Under the pieces are notes generated by a model. That model was not told where the DNA came from and searched no databases. It saw only the letters and a program-made list of their open reading frames with translations. Made by a program: the position numbers and the translations under genes. From contig CM043952.1 of the NCBI GenBank assembly GCA_014529385.2, forward strand, positions 62,016,119 to 62,080,118: 64,000 bases of DNA. The letters are read 5' to 3'. Source of the stretch: Adiantum capillus-veneris (taxonomy: Eukaryota > Streptophyta > Polypodiopsida > Polypodiales > Pteridaceae). Of this stretch, positions 32,063 through 43,199 are shown one piece after another (the first letter of the stretch is position 1; every line of letters starts with the position of its first letter).

Positions 32063-34099
32063 TGGGCAATGATGGTGCAACCAAAGTGTGTCGACTCTAG
32101 AAGATGGCATGGATAGATGTGTACAGGTAAGCAAAAGCATGGCAAAGGGATGATGCAGCTAGGAAGTCCATGGGATGGCAGGTAGCAGCGGAAGTGTATG
32201 CATGATGCGGTTTATAGGCCAAAGAAGGCTCCATAAAGGGCTAATTGGGGTAGCAGGTGAAGGAGATGCAAAGTGCAGCTTGTGGGTCCAGGAATGAAGA
32301 GCTCGAAGTGCTGAAGGAACAGGTCCAGATGGCTCATCAAACCGAGCTATGGTGCCCAAGTTATTGAAGTTTGAAGCTTTGGTGGGTTGCAGACTTTTGC
32401 CGGACAGGGCAGCTGGGGACAGGTGGTCCAAGTGGAGCTTAAGGTACAGGTGTGTAGAGATCGATTTATGGAGCCTACCTGTCTTTTCGAATTGTGGATT
32501 GGAGCCACAATTTGCAAGATATGGTCATTTGAAGTTTTTTCAGGGGCCGGGTCTGAGCTCATTTGGCCGCATTGGAGAATGTGCCATCTGGAATCTTCTG
32601 AGCCTCGATGAAGTTCTAGAGCAGGGTGTACATCATACGGAGCTAATAGGAAGAGACTACATGCCAAACGGAGTCCGGAGCGAGATGTTATGGCAGTCGA
32701 AAAACTGGGAGTCTTTGCCCAAAATTGTTTGCAGATGATTTTTTCCATTTTTGAAGGCCGTGATTCGAGAACGCTGAGAAGTCAAAGTGTAGATACAGAG
32801 AGGGTGGTTGTAGCCGGCAAGATGGAGTTTCGGTGCGTGTTTGCAGCTTGGCAGAAGGAGGTGAGAGCAGAGAATGGGAGCTCAGGAAACAGGATCAATG
32901 AAAAAAAAAATTTCTTCTAAATATTTGTGAAGGGTTTCTTTTGCCTTGAGGTGCTAATCACTGAGGAATTGCCATGTGGCAGTATGGATAAACCCACATG
33001 CGGGCGCGGGGCTGCTGAGCTCGGGATATTTAGGCTGGGGCGTGGCCCTTCCATAAGAATCCAAGTGAGGAGTGGAGAGCTCTTGGAGCTCGTGGCTATG
33101 GCTCGTGAGGCGCGTGGTGCTGCAGTGGCGACCGATGGTGTGTCGGGCGGTGGTTTTGGACAGTGTCGGAGAGGCGGTGGCGCCCGTGGACAGCCGCACG
33201 GCGGTGAAGTTTGTTGATGACGTGGGAGGTAGCCAAGAGGCTGTGCCCGTGCTCGTTTGGACCAAAACTTTTGAGGTAAGGGGTGATACCCCCCCCCCCC
33301 AATAGCGACATCACTATTGCCTTGAGGGAAAGGGGTCCCATTGCAAGGAGGTGGCGGTAAAGACAGTTGGCTAGGATACTCAAGGGCCAAGGAAAAAGAA
33401 GTCCGGCCAGCCAAAATCAAAGGTGCAAAGGGCAAGTGTGCACACCATGCAAAGCTTTCCAAAGTGAGCTAGGTCAAGTGTTGGCAATGCAAGTTAATGC
33501 TAAAAGGAACTTCAAATGGAGTCCATGACATGGAATGACACCACATTTTTCTTTTTCGAGATTTCTAGACACACTCCTATAAAAAAAGGTTTTGGTTCAT
33601 TTGTTAGGGTCTTTTGGCCAAAGAGGGGTCTTTTGACGAAAGGAGGGTTTTTTGCCAGGGCTTTTTTGAGCTCTTGTTTTGGTGGCCGAGGTTCATGTCG
33701 ACGGTGTGTTGGTTGTACATGATATTGCCTATGCTAGAAGACTATTCCCTAATGTTTCAAGGCGTCATTCTCCTTTCCCCTTCTCTTCTCTGCTTGTGTG
33801 CGTGTGTTTCCGGGTGTGTGTAGGCGTGTGTGCCCCCCCGAGGTTGGTCATGCAAAGAGGGATAGAGAGGTGTTGTGTGAGTGTGGAAGGCTGTGAATTG
33901 AGCGGAGCGGAGTGATTGAGTCTGTCTGATGCATTGCAAGGCGTATGTGTGTATGATTGTGTGAAAGCAATGGTTTGCTTGCGGCGGATAGTTTTGAGTT
34001 TTGAGGGTCAACTCTAGTGGATTGGGGTGCTGTGTATACCCTGCGCTATAGTGAGGCATTGTGTTGTGTGCTGGGTGTGTTCCCCTTTCCCCCTATCCA
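32063..34099 (+). repeat. 3' LTR of gag-only element
   Basis: 2037 bp, aligned with 27808-29832 throughout. Small differences include a longer C run near 33290-33300 and a GCG insertion near 33985. It ends CTATCCA, after which core-array sequence resumes. Confidence 0.9.
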
Positions 34100-35760
34100 A
34101 CGTGTCCATTCTAAGTCAAGTGATGGTCATATGTGAATGTGTTCTTTTAAAAAAAAGACACCTATAACTATGTTCTTTAATAGTCACCTGTGTTGCATAG
34201 ATTGGTCATGTGTCCATTCTAGGTCAACTAATGGTCATATGTTGTTACATGTGCATATTGTTTCCTAGATTGGCCACTTGTCCCTTCTAGGTCAAGTGAT
34301 GGTCTTATGTTGTTATTATGTGCATATGTGATTCCTAGATTTGCCACGTGTCCATTCTAGGTCACATGATGGTCATATATAAATAACTTCAACACATGCT
34401 ATAGTAAGAAGATAACTTTTCTACAAAAAATTTAGTTCATCAAAGCTTTGAGTCCCCTTAAAATGGGGTGCACTCTACATAGCACTTTATTCAATATGGT
34501 TCACTTGGATCTAGGTTAGATGATGGTCACATATGAGTGTGTCCTGTTTCAAAAAAAACATGTGTATCCATACTAGATTAGAAGGATACTATGATTTCTT
34601 GCTTGAACCAACGTCTTCTGACACATGTTCAATTTCTACACCACATGTAATTGTTCTTTCTTAGTTTGTGTTCTTTTATTGTTAGATGTGTTATCTAGAT
34701 TGGCCACATATCCATTCTTGCTTGAACCAACGTCTTCTGACACATGTTCAATTTCTACACCACATGTAATTGTTCTTTCTTAGTTTGTGTTCTTTTATTG
34801 TTAGATGTGCTATCTAGATTGGCCACATATCCATTCTAGGTTAGGTGATTCTAATATGGTGATTCCTATGTGTCCATGCTCTCTAGATTGACCACATGTC
34901 CATTCTAGCTTAGTTCTTGCTAGATTGTCCATCTCCCTTGACTAAAATAAGCATTACACAATAGAATGGCCATTTGACCATTCTTAGTAAAGAAACATGT
35001 TGTTTTTTGCAGATTGTCCATCTATCCATTCTTGGTAAGGCTAGTACTGTGGACATCAAGACATCACAACACATGTGGTTTTCTCCAGATTGGCCATCTT
35101 TCCAATTTCGGTAACATGTGGTTGTCTAGATTAGTAAGAGTGGTCACTTGTCCATTCTAGGTCAGATAGTGTCATATGTGAATGTGTCCTTTTCTATGAA
35201 AGACATGTGTAATTATGTTCTTTAATGGTTACATGTGTTGTTTAGATTGGCCACCTATCCATTCTAGGTTAGGTGATGGTCATATGTTCTTACATGTGTA
35301 TTTGTGCCCCTAGATTGACCACATGTCTATTCTAGGTTCATCTTTTCTATGTTTCCCATCTTTCTTTCCTAAGAAAAGCATGCTTGTATGTTTTTTATAT
35401 TTATTTATATTTTGTATCTTATCCATCTATTCATTCTAAGTTAGGTGATGGTCGAATGTACTTTGTTCTACATATGTGCACTTTAGATTGGCCACTTGTC
35501 CATTCTAGGTCAAGTGATGGTGATATGTGAATGTGTTCTTTTTTACAAAAGACACACATAACAATGTTCTTTAATAGTCACATGTGTTGCTTAGATTGAC
35601 CACATGTCAAATCTAGGCTAGGTAATGATCTCATGTTGATACATGTAATATGTGTTGTCTAGATTGTCCACTTGTCCAGGTGAGGGTCATATGTTGTTAC
35701 GTGTATGTATGTGCACCTAAATTGACCACTTGCCCATTCAAGGTTCATTACAAGTGACTA
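34100..35760. repeat. Core-repeat array, block 5 (reverse orientation)
   Basis: Continuation of block 4 beyond the inserted element: CGTGTCCATTCTAAGTCAAG, GGTCATGTGTCCATTCTAGG, GGCCACTTGTCCATTCTAGG and others. It contains a local direct repeat of about 120 bp (about 34595-34715 and 34716-34836) and an imperfect copy of the 22-bp palindrome at 34963-34984. Confidence 0.87.
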
Positions 35761-35971
35761 GTCTAAAGTTGATCATGGCACAATGAAACCATCATTCAAA
35801 TACTTTGACATATAATAAATAGAACATGAATTTGTTCAAAATTAGAATTTTTTATTTGTCTTTTTCAATCCACCTAAATATAGACATAAGATTTTTGAAA
35901 GGAATAAACAAAACTTAATTGAACCAAAAGGATACATTGAAGATATTTGAAGCTTTTAAGTCAGATATAAC

Positions 35972-36108
35972 AAGTTCAAACTACAAAAGAAACAATGAAA
36001 TGGATGTGATGGTTTCCACGTGATAAAAAGACTTTGACAGAAAAGTTGCCTTCACTCATCCTTTCCACCATCACATCCATTTCATTGTTTCTTTTGTAGT
36101 TTGAACTT
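35972..36108. repeat. Perfect inverted repeat, 42-bp arms
   Basis: Arms 35972-36013 and 36067-36108 are exact complements, separated by 53 bp. The left arm begins AAGTTCAAACTACAAAAG and the right arm ends TTTGTAGTTTGAACTT. The RNA from either strand would fold into a long hairpin. It lies just downstream of the WILDGQHS gene remnant (that gene reads toward it). Confidence 0.95.
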
Positions 36109-36325
36109 TGAGTAACAAAAAAGCTTTGACAGAAAAGTTGCCTTCACTCATCCTTTCCACCATCTCGCTTTCGTGCTCAACTGATAAACAAACTTTAACA
36201 AAAAAGTTGAGCACGAAAGTGATAAAAAAGCTTTGACAGAAAACTTGCTTCAAGTGATAAAAAAACTTTGACATAAAAGTTGCCTTCACTCATCCTTTCC
36301 ACCATCTCGCTTTCGTGCTCAACTG
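36020..36325. repeat. Local direct repeats around TTTGACAGAAAAGTTGCC
   Basis: The block TGATAAAAA...CTTTGACAGAAAAGTTGCC with CTTCACTCATCCTTTCCACC occurs at about 36022, 36120 and 36255, with a partial copy at 36220. A CTCGCTTTCGTGCTCAACTG block follows at 36164 and 36308. It overlaps the right part of the hairpin. Short frames on the minus strand are by-products. Confidence 0.8.
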
Positions 36326-36398
36326 GGTGCTCTACTTGATTAACCTGAAGGCCTGCCCATTGCTTGATGTCATCATGCAATATCACAAATTCTAGAAT

Positions 36399-38911
36399 CT
36401 ATGATTCTAGATTCTTCTGATCCTCAATGTTTTCCACTATGGCTACAACTTCTTTCTTCTCTTCAAGACCGATCTCTATTATATAGCCATTACTGAATAA
36501 TTCCACTAGCTTGGATCCTTCTGTGCAATACTTCTTGGTAGATTGCTTGATAAGCATTTTCTTCTTAAATCTCAAGAAATCCTTGTCCAATAGATGTTGC
36601 ACAGTTTGAAAATTGATATCAAGTAACCCTGCATCAAGTATGGTGGTAGATTCTCCTGGAGCAAGAGTTGTTGGGAGTCCAGTAGATGCATCACTTTTCC
36701 CCAAAAGGACCACACCAGAGAAGAGTTGTATGGACCCAGCATAAAACGCGTCTCTTTCATGATGTAGAAATCCACCACTCTGTTGTCGCATTATGTCCTT
36801 CATATTATTCAAACCGTTCTGCAATTGCACAAAATCTATCATGCTTAAGAAAGCAAGAAGCACATAGTGTGCTTCTTATGAACCTCCATTGATGGACATC
36901 ATCCCATTCAAGAGATCTTTGTGTCGATCCTCATGCCAATGTGTGTTGCTCTTAAAGGCCTCTAATCTGTCCAAAACACAAAGTGAAGGTGACGCTCCAA
37001 GTATGAAGAAGCTTCAATATGAAGGTTTACCACATAAATCCTCCGAGGAACATCTGTTGCTTTTACTTGCTCCTTGTGTACATTGATTGTCCACTCAACA
37101 TAATTTCTTGCACTCTCTAGAAAGTCAATCTTCTTGATTCCTCGTTGTAATTGTGTCTTGGTCCATATATTACAAAGCTCAAGAAACTTCATATACACAA
37201 CATCATTGATGTTATACATCAAGACAAGATCCTCCCAGTATTGCACTTTGCATCCTCATTGAGAGAGTTAAACTCCTTAATCAAGGCATCTTGAATGATA
37301 CGATCCTGCGTGAGTTGTTTGATTCTTTCAAGCATGTCCATGATGTCTATGTCCTTTATGCCCTTTGATAACACAAATTGTGCCATCTCTTATTTCTGCT
37401 TGTAGCTTCTTAACCTTTTATTCATCCAAACCAGCTAGACACCTAAATATTGTGGCACTTGGTTTCTTATTCTCTTTTTCCAATTCTATTATAATATCTA
37501 GCCATTCATTAAATATGGCATCAGAATAAGTCACTTTGTGAGATTGATTTGTAATAAAGGATTCTCCAACACGTATTCTAGCCATTCTTAAAAATGCCTA
37601 CACAAAGAAATTAGAGAAATCAAAAATTGGCTATCAAACTTGCATGGTGTCCTATGTTTCTAGTGCAAAAGATAAATGATATGGGATCAGAAATTTATCA
37701 CTTACATCCCATTTGCTACGAGATGAAGTTCCCTCCACGACACCAAGTGGCGGCCTTGCACGACATCCGTTAAATTTCCACTGATCACGTAAGTGCTTCA
37801 ATATGACACTGTATGGTTGCTTCACATACAAGGCCTTTACTTGTTCATTTGCAATAGCAGATATAGGGATAGCAACATGTGGAGGTGGATCGACAACAAT
37901 GTGGGCCTTTCGTTGAGTATACATTGCCACAAGCTCTTGTGATCTACCCCCCTTCGTCATTTCTTGAACTCTCAGCATTTTTGTTTCATACATAGAGTGT
38001 TGTCCATCAAGAATCCAATACCTATAGTTTTTTAGCTTGCCTTCTTCAATCTCTGATGGCGTCATTGGGATTCTTGTCCTTTGACCACAATTCTTGACAG
38101 ACATCAAATAGACACATGCTGAAGGCCTATTTGCACTTGCAGCAAAGAGAAGCATGCAGTTATTTAGCTGCTCCTCGTCAAGTTGGCGAGCATTATAATG
38201 ATTAGGAGCAAGAAAAAAATTGGTCACTGGAATTTCATACTCTGTATACTTAAATGGAAAATATGCTGAATACTTCTCCATGCCTCTCGTATCGCTTTTC
38301 TTTGCCTTTTGAACCTCTTTCTCTAAAAGATCAGGCTCCACAAACCTTAAGCGAGGATGGTTGCTTCTACCCTCTTGTGAAGCATCTAGATTTGACTTAT
38401 CCACCGCTTTGGACCCTGCAGCAGTATGAGCCTTGGTCCTCTTTTCTTTTGGATGAGAAGATTTTGGCCTTGGACTCTTGGTGGAGGGATTCTTATTGTT
38501 CACACTCCGGACAATGGAGTCATGAAGAGTGTCTGCAGTCACCTTGTAGGATCCATGTTTGCATTCCAGCCTCTAGAGAACATAGTCACCTCTTTATCTT
38601 TTACCATGCATTGAGCGAAACATGCCTTTGGAGATAGGAAATACTCTATATTCCATGGAACTTGAATGTTAATGCACTCAATGCTAGGATGCCCTTCAAC
38701 GGTTGATACAGCTACTGTAACTACTTGGACTAGATCCTCAAATACATTTTTATCTTGTTCTCAAGCAAGAAACAAATGTACTTTTATGATATTGAGCACC
38801 TTGTAGTCCATAAATATCGAGGTACCATGGACAAGGTTCATTGGTAGCACGGTCAATGCTGACTGGAATGGTAGTTACTTTTCTCTTATTTGAGGTCCTC
38901 ACTTGAGACAT
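36399..38911 (-). pseudogene. Unrecognised spliced gene with WILDGQHS motif, broken
   Basis: The start is taken at the ATG at 38911 (MSQVRTSNKRKV). A frameshift near 38755 and another near 38540 lead into the long frame 38542-37652. That frame has a Lys/Ser-rich leader, then SAYFPFKYTEYEIPVTNFFL, ANRPSACVYLMS and YRYWILDGQHSMYETK. The DGQH part recalls ParB/sulfiredoxin-type DGQHR motifs, but the similarity is short. A canonical intron follows (donor GTAAGT at 37705, acceptor TGTAG at 37599, 107 bp, phase 0), joining KWD to AFLRMARIRVGESF. Downstream parts (YWEDLVLMYNINDVVYMKF; LNNMKDIMRQQSGGFLHHE) run to 36399 with about four further stops or slips. Function unknown. Confidence 0.6.
37599..37705 (-). 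other. Predicted 107-bp intron in the WILDGQHS gene
   Basis: The donor GTAAGT follows KWD, and the acceptor is a pyrimidine-rich TTTCTTTGTGTAG. Removing it keeps the frame open on both sides, whereas reading through meets stops at once. This is the clearest sign that the locus was once a real host gene. Confidence 0.65.
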
Positions 38912-38956
38912 TTTTACCCTGAAAAACATGTCATAATTATGTACTTAATCTAATTT

Positions 38957-39222
38957 GGGCTAAAAGCATGCTTTGGTGGTACAAAAAGGATTGTCCTTGA
39001 CAGCACCTTTGACGAATCTTCGAGCTACAATTTCTACATGTCACATGAAAAACTACCTATCATACTATATATCAGCGCGGATAGATATTCAAAAGGAGAA
39101 TTTAAAAACACAAGGTCCAAAAAATTTTGACCTAAACTACAAAAATTTTACTAGTCCCCACTTTTTCATTGATAGAAGTAAAATAGGTCCTTTTTTTGTA
39201 CCACCAAACCACGTTTTCACCC
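38957..39222. mobile_element. MITE-like element, 266 bp
   Basis: Imperfect terminal inverted repeats of about 33 bp start with GGG and share TTTGGTGGTACAAAAA (left 38972-38987, right arm complementary at about 39192-39207). Both sides are flanked by TTT, a possible 3-bp target duplication. It has no coding capacity. GGG-starting ends with 3-bp duplications would suit PIF/Harbinger-type MITEs, but TTT is not the classic TWA target. Confidence 0.6.
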
Positions 39223-39241
39223 TTTGAGGAAAGAACATACA

Positions 39242-39246
39242 AGCAC
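39242..39246. repeat. Target-site duplication AGCAC, left copy of gypsy C
   Basis: AGCAC directly precedes the left LTR, and the same five bases follow the right LTR at 45470-45474. It lies inside the array phrase ACATACAAGCACAC. Confidence 0.9.
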
Positions 39247-39878
39247 TGTAACAGACTTGGACACTCCAAGTCAAGAATCAATCACAACATCACCAAATAA
39301 CCACTTCAAACAATTCACAGATCACAATAGATTTGCACTGGCCTAGCAAAGTTCCGTGCCTAGAGATATTGGCCCCAAAGACCGGCGCCCCTTTCGGTAT
39401 TTCTTTTTATATTAATCATTTCAAAGTACAAGAGAGTGGGTCGGGATTCACTCTCAGACTCTGCATCCAGATGCTCTGAGAAGTGAAAGCCCAAGACAAT
39501 TATTTAAAGGTTTACAAGGGTTGCCAAAAGCAGAGCCCCAAAAGCTTGAAAGCAAAAGGTACTGCTCTCTCTCTCTCTCACAGAGAGCCAAACTGAAAGC
39601 AAAAGCACTCTCTCTCTCTCTCTTTCTCATTGCGTAGAGAAGAAAAAAAGCACATCCCTACTGCTGGCCGCAATTTGCACTGCAATTTACGGAGATCCAT
39701 CATATCTACTGCCACGTGGCATCCCGCCAGTTTAGGGTTTGTTGAAATTAGGGTTTCAGCCAGAAATTAGGATTTGCTACAAATTAGGGTTTTGACAGAT
39801 TTTAAGATTTGCAAGAACTTTAGGGTTTCAACCAAAAATTAGGGTTTTTGTTGTCCGCCACATCATCACTTTGTGACA
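39247..39878 (-). repeat. 3' LTR of gypsy C with telo-box cluster
   Basis: 632 bp; plus-strand ends TGTAACAGAC and TTTGTGACA. The U3 side (39733-39847) holds five exact TAGGGTTT motifs (starts 39733, 39749, 39785, 39821, 39840) plus degenerate ones. On the element strand these are AAACCCTA telo-boxes. CT microsatellites lie at 39564-39580 and 39608-39624. Confidence 0.93.
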
Positions 39879-39890
39879 TACCCCCTCTTG
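39879..39890 (-). promoter_or_regulatory. Polypurine tract of gypsy C
   Basis: The minus strand reads CAAGAGGGGGTA directly before the TGTCACAAAG that opens the 3' LTR. Confidence 0.78.
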
Positions 39891-40437
39891 AAAGAATTGT
39901 AATCGACCGCGATTACGCCTGCCGACAAAAGCCATAACCGTCTTAGCAAACACTGACTGTTAGTACTTACGTACTAGGAACACACATCTAGCACATGTAC
40001 CAAATCGACAGTCATATCACACGACATCACATGACATTCAACATTCATTTGGATCTTAGAGCATGATTTATCGGCAATGTAGCTAGCAATCACATCTAGG
40101 TCCAAATCGGGACCTCATCAATGTCCGATTGACTAACCCCTATTGCAACCATGTCTATTCGAGATCAATCAGACCAAAATGTTGCAGTCATTTCGTCTCT
40201 CAGTTCCTGCACTCAAAATAAGCCAATAACAAATCAGTATTATTATCAGGAATTCCATTTCATAAAGTCATACAGGAGAATACAGTCAGCTCTTAGTATC
40301 CCTGAAGCTCAAAGAAGCATCAGTGACTTTAGTATCAATATCGAGGCATTTGTTGACAGAGGAGCGGAGTAACTCCCCTCTTGTGCATCCCACTACACCA
40401 GATCTTCGACCAAGCTGAATTTCTGGGTTCCGTTATG
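39891..40437. other. 3' untranslated part of gypsy C
   Basis: Non-coding internal sequence between the chromodomain stop and the polypurine tract. The 73-codon frame at 40151-40372 (+) is antisense to the element and unsupported. Confidence 0.55.
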
Positions 40438-40970
40438 CTAAACCAAAATATCGAGGTAAAGTTTCACAATCCGAGGAGTATCTGCTAGGTCCTCCTCCAT
40501 CATCCACTTCGCATCAAATGCAGGATAGTTCTTGAACTTAACCAAGAACCACCTTCGGACTTTACCTTTAGTCTTTGTATCATTATGTGCCAAAATCTGT
40601 TCAAGAACAAGGATCTCCTCGTTTTCGTCCATTTCGAGTTTCTCATCAGGCTCCCATCATCAGGCACATCACCTTTAAAAGGCTTCAAGAGAGTCACATG
40701 GAATGCATTGTGAATCCTCCAAGTATTTGGCAGTTTCAATCGGAAGGAGACATCATTTATCTTTTCAGTGATCTGGAAAGGTCCGTAGTATTGCATACTA
40801 AGCTTTGGAAAAAGCCTCTCCTTTCCCTTTTTCTTTCGTAGGCGTGCCTTCTCAAAACGTAAGAGCACCCAATCATCCTTTTTCAGTTTCAAGTCGCGAC
40901 GATGGCGATCCGCTGCCTTTTTCTGTCGTTCTTGAGACTTTTGCAAAGTCTCACGAACCTCTGTATCCAA
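40438..40970 (-). pseudogene. gypsy C integrase tail and chromodomain
   Basis: Frame 40970-40500 shows RHRRDLKLKKDDWVLLRFE, YYGPFQITEKI and NAFHVTLLKPFKGD, the standard chromovirus integrase C-terminus. After a frameshift near 40640 the chromodomain follows in frame 40632-40438: ILAHNDTKTKGKVRRWFLVK, then FKNYPAFDAKW. The chromodomain aromatic and acidic positions look intact. It would direct integration to particular chromatin. Confidence 0.88.
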
Positions 40971-41000
40971 ATCTCGCGAATATTCATCCGCTTCAAATAT

Positions 41001-41600
41001 CTAATCTTTCGTGCTCAGGAAGGATGGAACCTTCGCAGCACTTTCAACAATCTCAAATGGCGTCTTCCCCGTTGAAGAGTGTATCTTGTTATTGTAGGCA
41101 AATTCCACCAAAGGTAAGTTCTTTTCCCATTGATTATTTTGATCCGAGATACAAGACTTCAATAAATCTAAAACCACTGAATTGGAAATCTCAGATTGCC
41201 CGTCAATCTGCAAGTGGAACGATGACGAGAACTGAAACTGCGTGCCAATGTTCTCCCAAATTGCCTTCCAAAATAAACCCATAAATCTGGGGTCCCTGTT
41301 GGAGACAATCATCTCAGACGTTCCATGTAATCAAAAAATCATCGTGATCATTATGTGTTCTCGGGAGATAAAAAATGAAATCCATTTCCCAGGGGCGGGT
41401 GGGTATGGGTAAAGGCTATAACAATCCTTGTGCCTTATGCCTATCAAACTTGACCTTCTGGCATACTAAGCAACTGCGCACAAACTCTTCCACATACTTT
41501 TTGAGTCTCGACCAAAAGAAGTATCTCTCTACCCCCTTCATGGTGGTAGCAATGCCGCGGTGACCCGTAAAAGGTGGACAGTGGCATTCAGTCCATAACC
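41001..41600 (-). pseudogene. gypsy C integrase core remnant
   Basis: The zinc region is visible near 41585-41440 (CHCPPFTGHRGIATTMKG; then SCLVCQKVKFD-like text). The core in frame 41312-41001 carries VSNRDPRFMGLFWKAI with the second catalytic Asp and QIDGQSEISNS with the Glu, then VEFAYNNKIHSSTGKTPFEI. The segment holding the first Asp is shortened and out of frame. Integrates element DNA; inactive here. Confidence 0.86.
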
Positions 41601-41739
41601 TTTTTCCTCAATGGCTGTGTAATGCACAATATGGTTTTTCTCATCAAGTAGCGTTCTCGAAGGGAGTATCTGGCTACTGTCTCCCCATCTCGTATCCGTG
41701 TGAAAATAAATATGAAAAATCTGTATCTTTCTCATAAAT

Positions 41740-42715
41740 CTGTGCTGTCATTTCTGGCCTAGAGAACAATCGGCTCTCATAAGCAATGACATGGCCTTAT
41801 TGCATTAAGGCCGCACCCAGATTATAACCACAAGCATCACAAAATACTTCAAATGGCTTCTGCAAGTCCGGAAAAGTAAAATCTAGTCCTATAGTCAACT
41901 TCTCTTTTAATGTCTAAAAGCCAGTCACCTCTGTGGATCCCCACGAAAAAGGGACTCCTTTCTGTATCAAGAATATGCAAAGGGGAAGCAACCTTCGAAT
42001 GAACCATCTGTAGTATGAACACAATCCCAAGAATCTTTCAACTTCATGGACATTCTTCAAATCGGGCCAATCAGGGATAGTGTCTATCTTGGTCGGATCC
42101 ATTTGCGCTCCTGTTGATGAGACAAAGTGTCCCAAAAAAATGTATCTCAGAAGCATATGATCTCTGTGTTCTGCTTCATTCTTGGAGAAAACAATGGTAG
42201 CATAAAAAAAAGTGCCAACAAATAGCCTGTACTCTTGAAAAAATCATGTCCATCATCCGATTTAAATGTCGCAGGAGCATTGGTTAAGCCAAAAGGAATC
42301 ACCACTCAAATAACCCAAAAGTCGTCCGAAAGGCTGTCTTGTAAACGTCTCCCGGCGCGATTCGGATCTGATGATATCCACTCTTCAAGTCAATCCTGCT
42401 AAAGCACGAGGATCCCTGTAACCTGTCGAGTATATCATCCATCCTAGGAATCGGAAATTTGTTCTTGATGGTGATTTTGTTGAGAGCGCTATAATCGATG
42501 CACATTCTCCAAGATCCATCTTTCTTCAAATCCAACAACAGTGGAGAGCAATACGGTGAAGTACTATGCTGGACAAGACCCTTTTCCAACAGGTCTTTCG
42601 CTGGGTTCATAATCTTGTCATTCTGTACTCGGCTCACACGGTAAGGTGGACGGTTCGGTGACGTGCTTCCAGGTATCAGGTCAATGGTCTGATCTTCAGG
42701 CCCTCTAAAAAGCAA
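41740..42715 (-). pseudogene. gypsy C reverse transcriptase and RNase H trace
   Basis: Frame 42715-42299 covers NRPPYRVSRVQNDKI, SPYCSPLLLDLKKDGSWRMC, DYSALNKITIKNKFPIPRMD, SRIDLKSGYHQIRI and KTAFRTTFGLFEW. The palm motif with the Asp-Asp pair should follow, but about 42300-42200 is scrambled and I could not find it. Frame 42156-41914 gives FLGHFVSS, QMDPTKIDTI, FLGLCSYYRWFI and GVPFSWG. A short AYESRL-like RNase H trace lies near 41775. Most of RNase H is missing. Confidence 0.85.
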
Positions 42716-42719
42716 TCAG

Positions 42720-43150
42720 CATGAGTGTCAAGAAAAATCGTGGTGTTCTTTTGATCAGGTCAAAACATATTCAACCTTTATCCATCGTTCAGTTCTCTCC
42801 CAAAAGAACGAGTAAAGAAACTGAAGTTCATCAAGTACAATTCTCTGAGCCCTTCATTTATCAAAGTCTCTTTCTCGGCCCGGTAGTCAACCAAGGCGTA
42901 GTTCTTGTGGTACCAAGGGATCCTGAGTAGAACATCACTCGCGTGCCCTGAACACCCCTGTCATTGCAAATGAATTTTACCAATGCTTGGTGTAATGGCA
43001 ACATCCCATCCAGGTGCCAATTGAACTACCTCCGCCTGTGGCGTCAGTCTGTAGGGCGTAATTCCAAATCGAGCCGCCAATTCCCAGTGAAAAGAAGTTG
43101 GCCTTGGCTCCTTCAAAAGAGCTTCGTGATCCTTCACTTTGCCCAAAAAG
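42720..43150 (-). pseudogene. gypsy C protease region, active site not seen
   Basis: Between gag and reverse transcriptase, frame 43146-42961 reads WELAARFGITPYRLTP, typical text just after a gypsy protease active site. The D-T/S-G triplet expected a few residues before is absent. Downstream text near 42910 (VLLRIPWYHKNYALVDYR) matches the second half of the domain. Degenerate. Confidence 0.65.
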
Positions 43151-43199
43151 CGGCAAAGTTTGTACTTTCATTCATTAGATTTGGTGCAGGTTCCACGCC

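Larger units (their letters stand above)
27808..34099 (+). mobile_element. Gag-only LTR retrotransposon with 2-kb LTRs (TR-GAG/LARD type)
   Basis: Two direct LTRs (27808-29832 and 32063-34099) flank a 2.2-kb interior that holds a gag-like frame, an acidic continuation and no protease, reverse transcriptase or integrase. LTR ends are TGGGCAATGATGG and TCCA. A possible primer-binding site follows the left LTR, and a G-rich polypurine tract precedes the right LTR. This structure matches non-autonomous terminal-repeat elements that keep gag and borrow pol from a relative. The insertion sits inside the core array. No clean target-site duplication is visible, because the flanking bases are TTCAAAG on the left and ACGTG on the right. 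Confidence 0.88.

Noticed and set aside
39733-39847. TTAGGGTTT motifs considered as an interstitial telomere remnant
   Set aside because: They are separated by unrelated bases and occur at matching positions in both LTRs of gypsy C, so they belong to the LTR, not to a telomere tract.
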